Assembly: GCA_016871175.1 (NCBI GenBank)
Contig: VFZL01000016.1
Location: 1-64,000 of the forward strand
DNA: 64,000 bases
DNA from: Acidimicrobiia bacterium
Lineage (GTDB): Bacteria > Acidobacteriota > Vicinamibacteria > Vicinamibacterales > CAVVIG01
Reading direction: 5' to 3'
Part shown: one piece after another, positions 19,271-30,049 of the stretch
How the letters are laid out: each line of letters begins with the position of its first letter
Position numbering within the stretch: position 1 is the stretch's first letter
Made by a program: the position numbers and the translations under genes
Notes under the pieces: model-generated
Database searches by the model: none
The model's input: the letters and a program-made list of their open reading frames with translations, nothing else
Told to the model about the DNA's origin: nothing

Positions 19271-19346
19271 GGCCGGATTCGCGAGCGCACGCCACGCGCT
19301 CGTCTGCGACCCGAGTTGGGACTCGACGCAGCAACGGCATCCGGCC
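19271..19346 (+). promoter_or_regulatory. rpsO leader: three-way-junction RNA, probable S15 autoregulatory element
   Basis: Three perfect helices nest cleanly. P1 is GGCCGGAT (19271-19278) with ATCCGGCC (19339-19346). P2 is CGAGCGC (19282-19288) with GCGCTCG (19296-19302), loop of 7, plus a G-U pair at its base. P3 is CTGCG (19304-19308) with CGCAG (19327-19331), topped after a small internal loop by CGAGT (19312-19316) with ACTCG (19321-19325) around loop TGGG. P2 and P3 are almost adjacent and a 7-base strand links P3 to P1, so the fold is a three-way junction. The GGAGG ribosome site (19361-19365) lies 15 bases after it. S15 binds a three-way junction in 16S rRNA and, in Thermus and Geobacillus, one in its own mRNA, so autoregulation is the natural inference. 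Confidence 0.6.
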
Positions 19347-19375
19347 CCTGGACCGTTCGTGGAGGTACGCACACC

Positions 19376-19645
19376 GTGGCGTTGACCAAAGATCTAAAAA
19401 CGGAACTGATTGGCTCCTACAAGACCCACGAATCCGACACGGGCTCACCCGAAGTACAGGTCGCCATTCTGAGTGAGCGGATCAACTACTTGACCGCTCA
19501 CTTCAAGGCACACGCGAAAGACCATCACTCCCGCCGGGGACTCCTCATGCTGGTCGGTCGGCGCCGTCGTCTGCTCGATTATCTCAAGACGAAGGATGAG
19601 CAGCGGTACGTGGAGCTGATCAAGCGCCTGAACATCCGGAAATAG
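19376..19645 (+). CDS. rpsO: 30S ribosomal protein S15
   Basis: 89 residues from GTG 19376, preceded by GGAGG at 19361-19365. The frame runs further upstream but only through the leader. Conserved S15 blocks are [35 protein letters not shown] and [13 protein letters not shown]. It binds the central domain of 16S rRNA early in 30S assembly. Followed by pnp, the order seen in most bacteria. Confidence 0.96.
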   Translation: MALTKDLKTELIGSYKTHESDTGSPEVQVAILSERINYLTAHFKAHAKDHHSRRGLLMLVGRRRRLLDYLKTKDEQRYVELIKRLNIRK

Positions 19646-19698
19646 CGCGCGGCGGCACACCGCCCATGCGCGTTCACTCCACTCACATTCATCGACCT

Positions 19699-21801
<2,103 letters not shown>

Positions 21802-21818
21802 CCAGGCCTAAACCAGGC

Positions 21819-22931
21819 CTACCAGGCTTTCTCGGCCTCTACCGCAGCGGCGATGCGCTCGTGAAGCGGCGGGTGGCTGTAGAACAGCCACTGCACGAGT
21901 CGCGACGGCCGATCCTCGGCCAGATTCTGTTGGCCCAAGCGGCGCATGGCGGATACAAACGCTGCCGGGTTGCGTGTGAGCGTCAGCGCGAAGCGGTCTG
22001 CGCGACGTTCCGCCGCGCGGGAGCGCGCGTGGAGCAGCGGCATCGTCAGCAGGAACACCGATCCGACTGCCAACACCACCAGCGGCAGCACCGCGACGTC
22101 GGCCCGACCGGAGAGGCCAAACCGGGGCACGCTCCACTCGAGCCCTCGTGAAGCGAGGAGGAACCCGATCAGCAGTACGACGCCATCAGACGCAAGGCTC
22201 TTCCAGATGTCGCCGTGGACGTGGTGCGCCAACTCGTGGGCGAGCACCACTTCGATCTCGTCGTCAGAGTAGTCGGTGAGCATGGTGTCGGACACCAGGA
22301 TCCGGCGGGTCGATCCCAGGCCGGTCAGCGCGGCGTTGGCCTTGCGGGTCTTGGCGCCCAGTCCCCACTCGTAGGCGCCCAGGACGTCGGCGCCGGCGCG
22401 ATCGGCCAGCGCGATCAATCTCGCTCGCAGCCCGTCTCGCGACAACGGTCTCACCGTGTAGAACAAGGGCAGGAGCAGGGTCGGGGCTAGATTGGCCATC
22501 AGCGCGAGCCCGGCGGCGAAGAGCAAACTCGCGAGCAGCCACCACCAGTCAGGTAACAGCCGGATCGTCCACAGGACGGTGCCGGCCGCCACGACGCCGA
22601 GCACGAAGGAGAGCAGGGCTCCCTTGGTCTCATCGGCAAGCCACTGCGGGACCGTCTGCGTGGAGACACCGTACCGCCGATCGAGCTCGAAACCGCCATA
22701 GAAGCCGACGAGGGCGGCGCCCAGCTCATGCAGCATCACCAGCGCGGCCACGTACCAGACCACGAGTCCGGCAGTTGCGTGGGCGCCGGGCAGTGTTGCC
22801 ACGAGCCCCCGAAGTCCGACAGCTCCGCCAGTCCAGGTGAGGGCGGCGAGCAGCGAGAACGACCACGTCAGCGAGGCGAGGGCGACGTACCGCCGCAGTC
22901 TCTGATAGCGAGCAGCCTTGTCCTCGTTCAT
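21819..22931 (-). CDS. Membrane M48 family metallopeptidase (Ste24/HtpX-like)
   Basis: 370 residues with about six hydrophobic segments (starting near 15, 55, 105, 130, 265 and 290). The zinc motif is VLAHELAHHVHGDIWK (HExxH), with the third ligand probably the Glu of AERRADRFAL. The overall layout resembles Ste24-type CaaX proteases, including the GLGAKTRKANAALTGLG and RILVSDTML strands before the active site. In bacteria such proteases act in membrane protein quality control. It follows smc by 22 bases on the same strand. Confidence 0.88.
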   Translation of the reverse strand: MNEDKAARYQRLRRYVALASLTWSFSLLAALTWTGGAVGLRGLVATLPGAHATAGLVVWYVAALVMLHELGAALVGFYGGFELDRRYGVSTQTVPQWLADETKGALLSFVLGVVAAGTVLWTIRLLPDWWWLLASLLFAAGLALMANLAPTLLLPLFYTVRPLSRDGLRARLIALADRAGADVLGAYEWGLGAKTRKANAALTGLGSTRRILVSDTMLTDYSDDEIEVVLAHELAHHVHGDIWKSLASDGVVLLIGFLLASRGLEWSVPRFGLSGRADVAVLPLVVLAVGSVFLLTMPLLHARSRAAERRADRFALTLTRNPAAFVSAMRRLGQQNLAEDRPSRLVQWLFYSHPPLHERIAAAVEAEKAW

Positions 22932-22953
22932 GGACCTCGGGGACGCGAGCGCG

Positions 22954-25900
22954 TCAGTTCATCTGGACCGAGATGAGCTTCGAGACGCCCGGTTCTTCCA
23001 TCGTGACGCCGTACAACCGATCCGCAATCTCCATCGTCTTACGGTGGTGCGTGATGAGGATGAACTGGGTGTGGTGCTGCATACCACGCAACATCTCGAC
23101 GAAGCGTCCGATGTTGGCGTCGTCGAGGGGAGCGTCGATCTCGTCGAGCAAGCAGAACGGGCTCGGCTTGTACTTGAACAACGAGAACATCAATGAGATG
23201 GCGGTCAGGGCCTTCTCGCCTCCAGAGAGCAGCTGCACGCTCTGGAGACGCTTCCCGGGCGGCTGCGCGATAATCTCGATTCCGCTCTCGAGCGGGTCGT
23301 TCTCGTCCAGGAGCGTCAGCCCTGCGCGGCCGCCACCGAAGAGAGCGCTGAACAGCTCTTGGAAGTACCGGTTGATGGCGCTGAACGCCTCGGCGAAGCG
23401 CGTGCGCGTGGTCTCATCGATGCGCCGGATCGCCTCGGTGGTCTGCGCGATCGAGTCCACGAGGTCTTTGCGTTGAGTGGTCAAGAACGTATGACGCTGC
23501 TCTAGCTCGTCGTACTGCTCGATAGCCATCATGTTCACGGGGCCCAGCCGGTCGATCTTGGCGCGCAGCCTTGCGATGGCCTCTTCCGCAGTGATGGTGC
23601 GCTGTTGCGCCTCTAGAACGGCCGCGTGGGGCACATTGAGGTCGGTCTCGCTCGCCGGCGATGCCTCAGCGGCGCCGGCCGATTCGCCGTCTTCGCCCGT
23701 ATCCTCCGCGTCGTCGGATGCGAGCACCGGCCCGGCGACGAGCCCACCGGCCTCGTCGATCGCCGCCACCTCGATCATGACGTCGTCGAGGGTCGCCTGC
23801 ACGGCGTCCACGCACATCTGCGCCAGGTGTGAGAGGTCGCTCTCAGCCGTGGCACGGGCAATATCGAGCTCGCTGACAGTGCCGCGTATGGCGTCGAGCG
23901 CGGCCCGGGAGGACCTGATCTCGGTCTCGAGCGCGTCGCTATGCGCGCGACGTTCGCCTGCCGCGATGTCGGCCGCCAGGACTTCGTCTCGCAACGAGGA
24001 AATCGCCGCCACGTCTTCATCGAGTTGTCGTTCGCCGCTGGCGACATCGGTCAACAACTGCTCGATCCGGCGGCGCGTCGTGTCCAATTCGCCGGCCAAG
24101 GATGAGGCGCGCAATTCCAGATCAGCCGAGGCTTCCTCCATGCGCAGCACCTCGGCGACGATAGCGGACACCCGCTCGACGAGCCCGGCGTGCGCGGCCT
24201 TCGCCTCCGCAGTTCGCTTCGCGAGATCCTGCGCCGACTCGCGCGCCTCGAACAGCCGCCGCTGGGCGGACGTCAACGTCTCGTCCGCCGTCCGTTGCTG
24301 CCCTTCGAGCTGCTGAATGGACGCGCGTGCCTCGTGCTGACGACGGTCCAGCAGCTCACGCTCCTCCTCGAGTTGCCTCCGCTCGCGCGTCAGTTGTTCG
24401 CCGCGCTGCTCGAGTCGCCGGCGGTCCTCCTCGGACCGTCGCACCTGCCCCTCGTAGCCGACGATGGCCTTCTCGTGGGTGTGGTGCTCGGCGAGCAAGC
24501 CCTCAATGGCCGACGCCGCCAACGTGATCGTCTGGTGGAACCCGGCCGCCTCCTCGACCAGCCGCGTCAAGGACGTTCGTTCGATGTCGAGACGCGCGCA
24601 CAGATCCTTGATGGCCCGCTTGGTCTCGAGGATGCCTCGCGCTTCGGCCGGCACACCGCCGGACACGAGATGGGCGCCGCGAAACAACTCGCCCGTCACG
24701 GTGGCGACCGGCGCCGCCAGGAACGGGGCCTGCTCGGCGGCAACGTTGTACGAGTCCGCGATCCAGGCTGGACCGATCGCGCCACGAACAGCGGCCGCGT
24801 ACGGACCATTGATGCGCAGCACCGACGCGAGCGGACGAAGCCCCACGCCGGGCGTCTCGGCCGAAGAGTCGAGGGCGCCCCAGAGCTCGCTCGTGGTCCC
24901 GCCGACCACGAGGAATCCGCAACGCCCAGCGCGCTGCTCGCGCACGATCTCGAACCCGGTAGCCGCCTGCTCCGGGCGCTCCACGACGACGAACTGCAAC
25001 AGATCGCCGAGGCAGGTCTCGACGGCTCGCTCGAAACCCGCGTCGACTTCCAAGTAGTCCGCCACGGCACCCCGTTGACCCACGCGTCCATTGGCCAGCG
25101 CCAACACGGCGCGGGCGGCATCACCGTATTCGGCGCGCGCGGCCTCGAGCTCCTGCAGCGAATTGAGACGCGCTTCGAGCCCCGCGATCTCCTGTTCATG
25201 CGTCCGGATCGCACGAGACCGCCATTCATGCTCGATACGAGCGCTCGCGAGCTCGGATTCACGTGCCGCACGACCGATGCGCGTTTCCTCGAGGGCCTCC
25301 TGCGCCCGCCTGAGACCATCGCGGGATGCTCGATCCTCTACGTCCACCCGCTCGGACTCCACTCGGAGATCGTCGGACTCGATCTGCAGCCGACCAAGCG
25401 TCTCGATGACCCGTTCCCGCTGCGCCGCGGCGTGATCGAGGGAATGTCGCAGGGCCGTGGCAGCATTGATTGCGGAGAACACTTCGCTGCGCGCCGCCTC
25501 GACGTCAGCTTCGAGACCTTCGATGTCGCGGTGGGCAGCCTCGTACGCGTCGGACTCGACCGACAGAACGTGAGAGGCGCGCTCCCGTTCCGTGGCGGCC
25601 TCCGAAACGGCCGTCCGCCGAGCGAGCAGTGCCAACTGCGCCGGTTCCCGACGGGCCCCCAATGATGCGAGCTCAGCGCCCACGGATTCGAGACGAGCGG
25701 TCAAGCTCTCGATCTGCGATCGGTCGAACGCGAGCTGTTGCTGGCGGCGGTTCAGCTCGAGCTCGCGCGCGTGGGCCGTCTCACGCGTGCGATTCGCTAC
25801 TGTCTCGGCCTCGACCGACTCGATGCGCACGCGCGCCAAGTTGCTCTCGACTTCCGCAACGCGAGACGCCCCCAGCGACTCTCGTTCGCGCGCTTCGGCC

Positions 25901-26856
25901 AGGCGGGTTCGCGTGGACTCGATGGTCTCCGCCAGCTGCCGGTACTTCCGGGCGAAGAGCTGCTTCTCCCAGCGCCGCATCTCGTCACGCAACGCCTGAT
26001 ATCGACGCGCCTTCGCGGCTTGCCGCTTCAGCGTGCCACGTTGCTTTTCCACTTCGAAGACGATGTCGTCGATGCGCGTCAGGTTCTGTTGGGCCGCCTC
26101 GAGCTTGAGCTCAGCGGCGCGCCGGCGGCTCTTGTACTTCGTGACGCCAGCCGCCTCTTCAATCAACTGACGACGATCCGTCGGGCGAGAGCTCAGGATG
26201 ACGCCGATCTTGCCCTGCTCGATGATGGCGTACGCCTTTGCACCAAGGCCGGTGTCCATCAGTAGCTCGTGGATGTCTCGCAGGCGACACAGTTGCCCGT
26301 CGATGAGATACTCGCTCTCACCCGACCGGTAGAGGCGTCGGGTGACCTCCACCTCACGCGCCACCGTCTGAATGATCTCTTCGGCTTCCTCGCGCGACAA
26401 CGCCGCGCTCGCGGTGACGGCAGTCGGGGCATCATCGCTCGTGGCCTCGGCCGTCGGCTCACTGGAGGACAGGGCGACCTGCCCGTTGTGGTGCCCATTC
26501 GCCTCTGCGTGATGTCCGTTGCCGTTGGTGTACCCGTGACCGTTACCGACGTGTCCCCTGCCGCCTTCGAACGCTGGTCCGGTGACCGTGCGCAGCACGC
26601 CACTGAAGCGGAGGCGCACCTCGGCAGACGCCGTGGGCTTGCGGGCGTCACTGCCGTTGAAGATGACGTCTTCCATCTTGTCGCCGCGGAGGCTCTTCGC
26701 GCTCTGCTCGCCCATCACCCACGTGATCGCATCGGCGACGTTGCTCTTCCCGCAGCCGTTGGGCCCGACGATGGCTGTGACGCCCTTGTCGAACGCCAGC
26801 TCAGATCGATCGGAGAAGGATTTGAAGCCGTTGATTTCCAGACGTTCAAGACGCAT
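22954..26856 (-). CDS. smc: Chromosome segregation protein SMC
   Basis: 1,300 residues from ATG 26856, where the canonical MRLERLEINGFKSF begins; a 61-residue upstream extension of the frame resembles nothing. Walker A is GPNGCGKSN (residues 31-39). The ABC signature is LLSGGEKALTAISLMFS and Walker B is FCLLDEIDAPLDD. Long coiled coils flank a hinge at about 530-660. The protein is longer than the usual 1,150-1,190 partly because of a 65-residue insertion in the N-terminal head (about 88-155), rich in His, Asn and Gly (residues 101-126; DNA 26479-26556). Organises and segregates chromosomes. Promoter at 27030-27058. Confidence 0.94.
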   Translation of the reverse strand: MRLERLEINGFKSFSDRSELAFDKGVTAIVGPNGCGKSNVADAITWVMGEQSAKSLRGDKMEDVIFNGSDARKPTASAEVRLRFSGVLRTVTGPAFEGGRGHVGNGHGYTNGNGHHAEANGHHNGQVALSSSEPTAEATSDDAPTAVTASAALSREEAEEIIQTVAREVEVTRRLYRSGESEYLIDGQLCRLRDIHELLMDTGLGAKAYAIIEQGKIGVILSSRPTDRRQLIEEAAGVTKYKSRRRAAELKLEAAQQNLTRIDDIVFEVEKQRGTLKRQAAKARRYQALRDEMRRWEKQLFARKYRQLAETIESTRTRLAEARERESLGASRVAEVESNLARVRIESVEAETVANRTRETAHARELELNRRQQQLAFDRSQIESLTARLESVGAELASLGARREPAQLALLARRTAVSEAATERERASHVLSVESDAYEAAHRDIEGLEADVEAARSEVFSAINAATALRHSLDHAAAQRERVIETLGRLQIESDDLRVESERVDVEDRASRDGLRRAQEALEETRIGRAARESELASARIEHEWRSRAIRTHEQEIAGLEARLNSLQELEAARAEYGDAARAVLALANGRVGQRGAVADYLEVDAGFERAVETCLGDLLQFVVVERPEQAATGFEIVREQRAGRCGFLVVGGTTSELWGALDSSAETPGVGLRPLASVLRINGPYAAAVRGAIGPAWIADSYNVAAEQAPFLAAPVATVTGELFRGAHLVSGGVPAEARGILETKRAIKDLCARLDIERTSLTRLVEEAAGFHQTITLAASAIEGLLAEHHTHEKAIVGYEGQVRRSEEDRRRLEQRGEQLTRERRQLEEERELLDRRQHEARASIQQLEGQQRTADETLTSAQRRLFEARESAQDLAKRTAEAKAAHAGLVERVSAIVAEVLRMEEASADLELRASSLAGELDTTRRRIEQLLTDVASGERQLDEDVAAISSLRDEVLAADIAAGERRAHSDALETEIRSSRAALDAIRGTVSELDIARATAESDLSHLAQMCVDAVQATLDDVMIEVAAIDEAGGLVAGPVLASDDAEDTGEDGESAGAAEASPASETDLNVPHAAVLEAQQRTITAEEAIARLRAKIDRLGPVNMMAIEQYDELEQRHTFLTTQRKDLVDSIAQTTEAIRRIDETTRTRFAEAFSAINRYFQELFSALFGGGRAGLTLLDENDPLESGIEIIAQPPGKRLQSVQLLSGGEKALTAISLMFSLFKYKPSPFCLLDEIDAPLDDANIGRFVEMLRGMQHHTQFILITHHRKTMEIADRLYGVTMEEPGVSKLISVQMN

Positions 26857-27029
26857 GAGGACACCACGGTGCTGCGGTCGGCGCGCCGCAATTGCAGAAC
26901 AGGTTGCCGGCCGGAGACCGGGCTTCTCCAATCGGTTTTCGGGCTGGAGATGGAAGGCGCACAGGCCGAATCGAGAAAAACCGAAACACACCAGATATTG
27001 GGGTGTCGACTTCTCCGGAAACGGTCGCC

Positions 27030-27058
27030 AGTGTAGCAAGCCCCATTTGTTGGGGCAA
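27030..27058 (-). promoter_or_regulatory. Promoter of smc
   Basis: On the minus strand TTGCCC (27058-27053), a 17-base spacer and TACACT (27035-27030), with TG just before the hexamer (extended -10). It predicts a leader of about 165 bases before the smc ATG. A CCCCA/TGGGG inverted repeat lies within the spacer. Confidence 0.45.
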
Positions 27059-27111
27059 GGGCAAACTGTGACCCTATTCGTGGTGTCGTACGACCTAGGT
27101 CGGATCCTCCG

Positions 27112-28728
27112 CTAGTTCGCGGGAACCCCAACCTTGCCGATGCCGGGCAGCTGCGCCGCTTCGCCGAACAAGGTCAACGCCAACTTGGCCTGTGGGTCAG
27201 CCTGCAGCAGGTGCCGTCGAGCCTGGGACGTGCCGAAGAGCGCCAGGTCGATGTCGTACCTGACCATCGCGCGTAAGAACTCCAGGTCCTTGGTCCAAGC
27301 GGTCTCATCGATCTTGAACCGCTCTGACACCAAGAACGCCTTGAAGTCCGCCAACATCTTGTCGTCGACCTCGAAGTCCTTCTTCGCCAGCTCGCGCCCG
27401 GATGCGACCTGCGCGATGCGGGTGTCGCCATCTGCGGTGAACTTCTGCGCGTAGTTGGCAAACACCTGACGCGAGTAGAGGATGCGTCCGAATGGCGTCG
27501 GACTGAATCCTTCGACGGGTCCGGTGACGTGGCGATCTGGTTCGACGCCGCCCCCACTGTACACGGGACGTCCGGCGTCCGTGCGTTTCAAATCACTTGG
27601 GTTGTGCGTCTTGTTCGCGTCCTGCTCTTTCATCGAGTAGCTCAAGTACTCGTCGAACGATTCGTCCCAAGGCCGCTGGATCAAGCGTCCACTGGGCGTG
27701 TAGTAATGCGCTGTCGTCAGGGCAAGGCCGGCGTTGCCGCTGATGCGGTACACCGACTGCACCAGCGCCTTGCCGAACGTGGTCTCGCCGACCAGGTACG
27801 CGCGATCGTGATCCTGCAGCGAGCCGCCGACGATTTCGGCCGCGCTGGCGCTGTTGCGATTGGTCAACACGACGATCGGGAACCCGGTGAACTCGCCTTC
27901 CTCGGTGCTCCGGTAGTCCTGATCGGAGTTGGTGACCCGCCCGCGCGTGTACACAATCATCTTCCCGCGAGGCAGAAACTCGTTGGCGACCTTGATGGCC
28001 TGATCCAGCGGGCCGCCTGGATTGTTGCGGATGTCGAGGAGCAGCCGCTTCATCCCCTTGCCAACGAGATCCTTCAGCGCATTCTTGAATTCACGATCGG
28101 TGTTCTCACCGAAGTCGCGCAGCTGGATGTAGCCGGTTCCACCATCCAGCATGAAATAGGCTGGCACGGTCAGGATGTGGACTTCATCGCGCGTGACGTC
28201 GATTTTGATCGGCTCTGCATACCCGCGTCGACGAATCTCGACGCTCACGGGGGTCCCCCTCTTGCCGCGCAGCCGCTTCATCGCCTGCTCGGTGGTCCAC
28301 CCCTTTGGGTCCTCTCCGTCGATCTTGGCGATGATGTCCCCTCGGCGGACGCCCTGCTTGTAAGCGGGCGAGCCCTCGAACACGCCTTGTGCAGTGATCT
28401 GGCCGTCGATCGAGGCGATGGTGATGCCAAGGCCGTAGTACCGACCCTCCTGCCGCTCGCGCATAGCCGCGTACTCGCGGGGGTCGAAGAAGCTCGAGTG
28501 GGGGTCCAACGTGCCGAGCATGCCCCGAATCGCGCCGTACACGAGCCGATCGGAAGTGGCTTCGGAGACGAAGTTCTGCTGAATCGCACTCAGCGCGGCA
28601 ACGAAGGTCTTCTGACTCTCCGGGACCTTTTCGTCCACTGCCAGCGCGCTGCGGCCGAAAAGGCCCCCGACCAGCGCAGACACGGCAATCACCGACAGCA
28701 CGGCAGGAAGAACGCGAGTGCGGGCCAT
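27112..28728 (-). CDS. S41 family C-terminal processing peptidase (CtpA-like)
   Basis: 538 residues with an N-terminal signal segment (about 7-30). A PDZ domain at about 85-170 contains YYGLGITIASIDGQI and GVRRGDIIAKIDGEDPKG. The S41 protease core has FPIVVLTNRNSASAAEIV, with catalytic S295, and GETTFGKALVQSVY, with K320 exactly 25 residues later as in Prc/CtpA. It should cleave periplasmic proteins near their C-termini. The roughly 160-residue C-terminal tail is helical and longer than in short CtpA proteins. Transcribed divergently from tatA. Confidence 0.92.
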   Translation of the reverse strand: MARTRVLPAVLSVIAVSALVGGLFGRSALAVDEKVPESQKTFVAALSAIQQNFVSEATSDRLVYGAIRGMLGTLDPHSSFFDPREYAAMRERQEGRYYGLGITIASIDGQITAQGVFEGSPAYKQGVRRGDIIAKIDGEDPKGWTTEQAMKRLRGKRGTPVSVEIRRRGYAEPIKIDVTRDEVHILTVPAYFMLDGGTGYIQLRDFGENTDREFKNALKDLVGKGMKRLLLDIRNNPGGPLDQAIKVANEFLPRGKMIVYTRGRVTNSDQDYRSTEEGEFTGFPIVVLTNRNSASAAEIVGGSLQDHDRAYLVGETTFGKALVQSVYRISGNAGLALTTAHYYTPSGRLIQRPWDESFDEYLSYSMKEQDANKTHNPSDLKRTDAGRPVYSGGGVEPDRHVTGPVEGFSPTPFGRILYSRQVFANYAQKFTADGDTRIAQVASGRELAKKDFEVDDKMLADFKAFLVSERFKIDETAWTKDLEFLRAMVRYDIDLALFGTSQARRHLLQADPQAKLALTLFGEAAQLPGIGKVGVPAN

Positions 28729-28794
28729 GCTGGGATGCTAACAGATAAGTACTGACTCAGCAACGACTTCTGGGCATGGCGGCGCCCTAACCCC

Positions 28795-28822
28795 TTGACC
28801 CGGTTCTCGGCCGTTCTATAAT
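28795..28822 (+). promoter_or_regulatory. Promoter of tatA-tatC
   Basis: TTGACC (28795-28800), a 16-base spacer and a perfect TATAAT (28817-28822), about 55 bases before the tatA ATG. This is the closest match to the sigma-70 consensus I found in the window. Confidence 0.75.
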
Positions 28823-28877
28823 TGAGTTCGGTCCCCGTTCGTCGGCCAAGCGCGCCAGGTCGGAAAGCAGGATCCCC

Positions 28878-29201
28878 ATGTTTGGTTCTATCGGCATGCC
28901 CGAGCTGATCATCATCTTCGTGATCGCTCTGATCATCTTCGGGCCCAAGAAGTTGCCCGAGCTGGGTCGCTCGCTGGGACGGAGCCTGAACGAGTTCAAG
29001 CGTGCCTCGAACGAGCTCAAGAACACGCTCGATGAAGAAGTGCGCATCGAGGAACAAAAGGAGCGGGAGCAAAAGGAACGGGAGCGCGAGCAGAAGGCTG
29101 CGGCCGAGCGGGCCGAGGCGACCCCCGCCGCCGCGCCCGAGAACACGGTGTCCCAGGCAGAGAGTCCCGTCGTGCAGCACACGGCGGACAAGAGCGCCTA
29201 G
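28878..29201 (+). CDS. tatA: Sec-independent translocase subunit TatA/TatE
   Basis: 107 residues. Short N-terminal membrane helix ([24 protein letters not shown], with the [10 protein letters not shown] hinge diagnostic of TatA/B). It is followed by an amphipathic helix ([16 protein letters not shown]) and a Glu/Lys/Arg-rich coil. TatA multimers form the pore of the twin-arginine pathway, which exports folded proteins. No separate tatB is seen, so this may be a bifunctional TatA as in minimal Tat systems (inference). AGCAGGA precedes the ATG. Confidence 0.93.
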   Translation: MFGSIGMPELIIIFVIALIIFGPKKLPELGRSLGRSLNEFKRASNELKNTLDEEVRIEEQKEREQKEREREQKAAAERAEATPAAAPENTVSQAESPVVQHTADKSA

Positions 29202-29221
29202 CCGCTTCCCTGATTCGGCTC

Positions 29222-30040
29222 ATGGCTTTGGTGCCGTTTCCGAGCCCCGGGTCTACTGGGGCGCTCAAGAAACCGACTGACGACGAAGACGATGAGGATG
29301 CGCTCGATGGGCGCATGTCGTTTCTCGATCACCTCGAAGAGCTCCGGAAGCGTATCGTCTACGCGTGTTTCGGCATCGCGGCAGGCGTCGCGTTCAGCTT
29401 TCTCTTTATTCAGAACATCTACGACTTTCTCACGGCCCCCGCAATCGCGACACTCCCCGCCGGCAGCCGACTCATTTACACGCAGCCCACCGAGGCATTC
29501 GCGCTCTACATCAACATCTCACTCCTCTCGGGTGCCGTCTTCGCATCGCCGTTCATCATGTATCAGGTCTGGCAGTTCGTCGCGCCAGGTCTGTACGCCA
29601 ATGAGAAGAAGTTCGTCGTGCCCTTCGTGTTGTTCACGACGTTGGGCTTTCTGGCAGGCGCGGCCTTCAACCACTACGTGGCGTATCGGTTCGTCATGAT
29701 CTACTTCGCGAGCTTCAACACGCCGAATTTGGCGTATATGCCGCAGCTGCGCGAAGTGTTCGGCCTGTACATTAAGATGCTGTTGGGCCTGGGCCTCATC
29801 TTCCAGATGCCGGCCGTCGTCTTCTTCCTTGCGAGGATTGGCGCGGTGACCGCAAGGTTCCTCGTCAAGCAGTTCAAGTACGCCACGCTCGTCATCTTCA
29901 TCCTCGCCGCCGTCGTCACACCGACTGGTGATCCCATGACGCTCATGGTCTTCGCGCTGCCGATGATTGGGCTCTACGTCCTGAGCATTGGGATCGCGTG
30001 GCTCGTCGCTCCCAAGCGCACCAACGACACGACCGCGTAG
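29222..30040 (+). CDS. tatC: Sec-independent translocase subunit TatC
   Basis: 272 residues with six membrane helices. The N-terminus carries an acidic extension (about residues 17-30) before the conserved MSFLDHLEELRKRIV. Further signatures are FIMYQVWQFVAPGLYANEKKF and VVTPTGDPMTLMVFALPM. It binds twin-arginine signal peptides. 20 bases after tatA, clearly one operon. Confidence 0.95.
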   Translation: MALVPFPSPGSTGALKKPTDDEDDEDALDGRMSFLDHLEELRKRIVYACFGIAAGVAFSFLFIQNIYDFLTAPAIATLPAGSRLIYTQPTEAFALYINISLLSGAVFASPFIMYQVWQFVAPGLYANEKKFVVPFVLFTTLGFLAGAAFNHYVAYRFVMIYFASFNTPNLAYMPQLREVFGLYIKMLLGLGLIFQMPAVVFFLARIGAVTARFLVKQFKYATLVIFILAAVVTPTGDPMTLMVFALPMIGLYVLSIGIAWLVAPKRTNDTTA

Positions 30041-30049
30041 CCGGCCGCT

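Noticed and set aside
24190-25665. 491-residue plus-strand open frame opposite smc
   Set aside because: Antisense shadow of the SMC coiled coil; composition is not protein-like.
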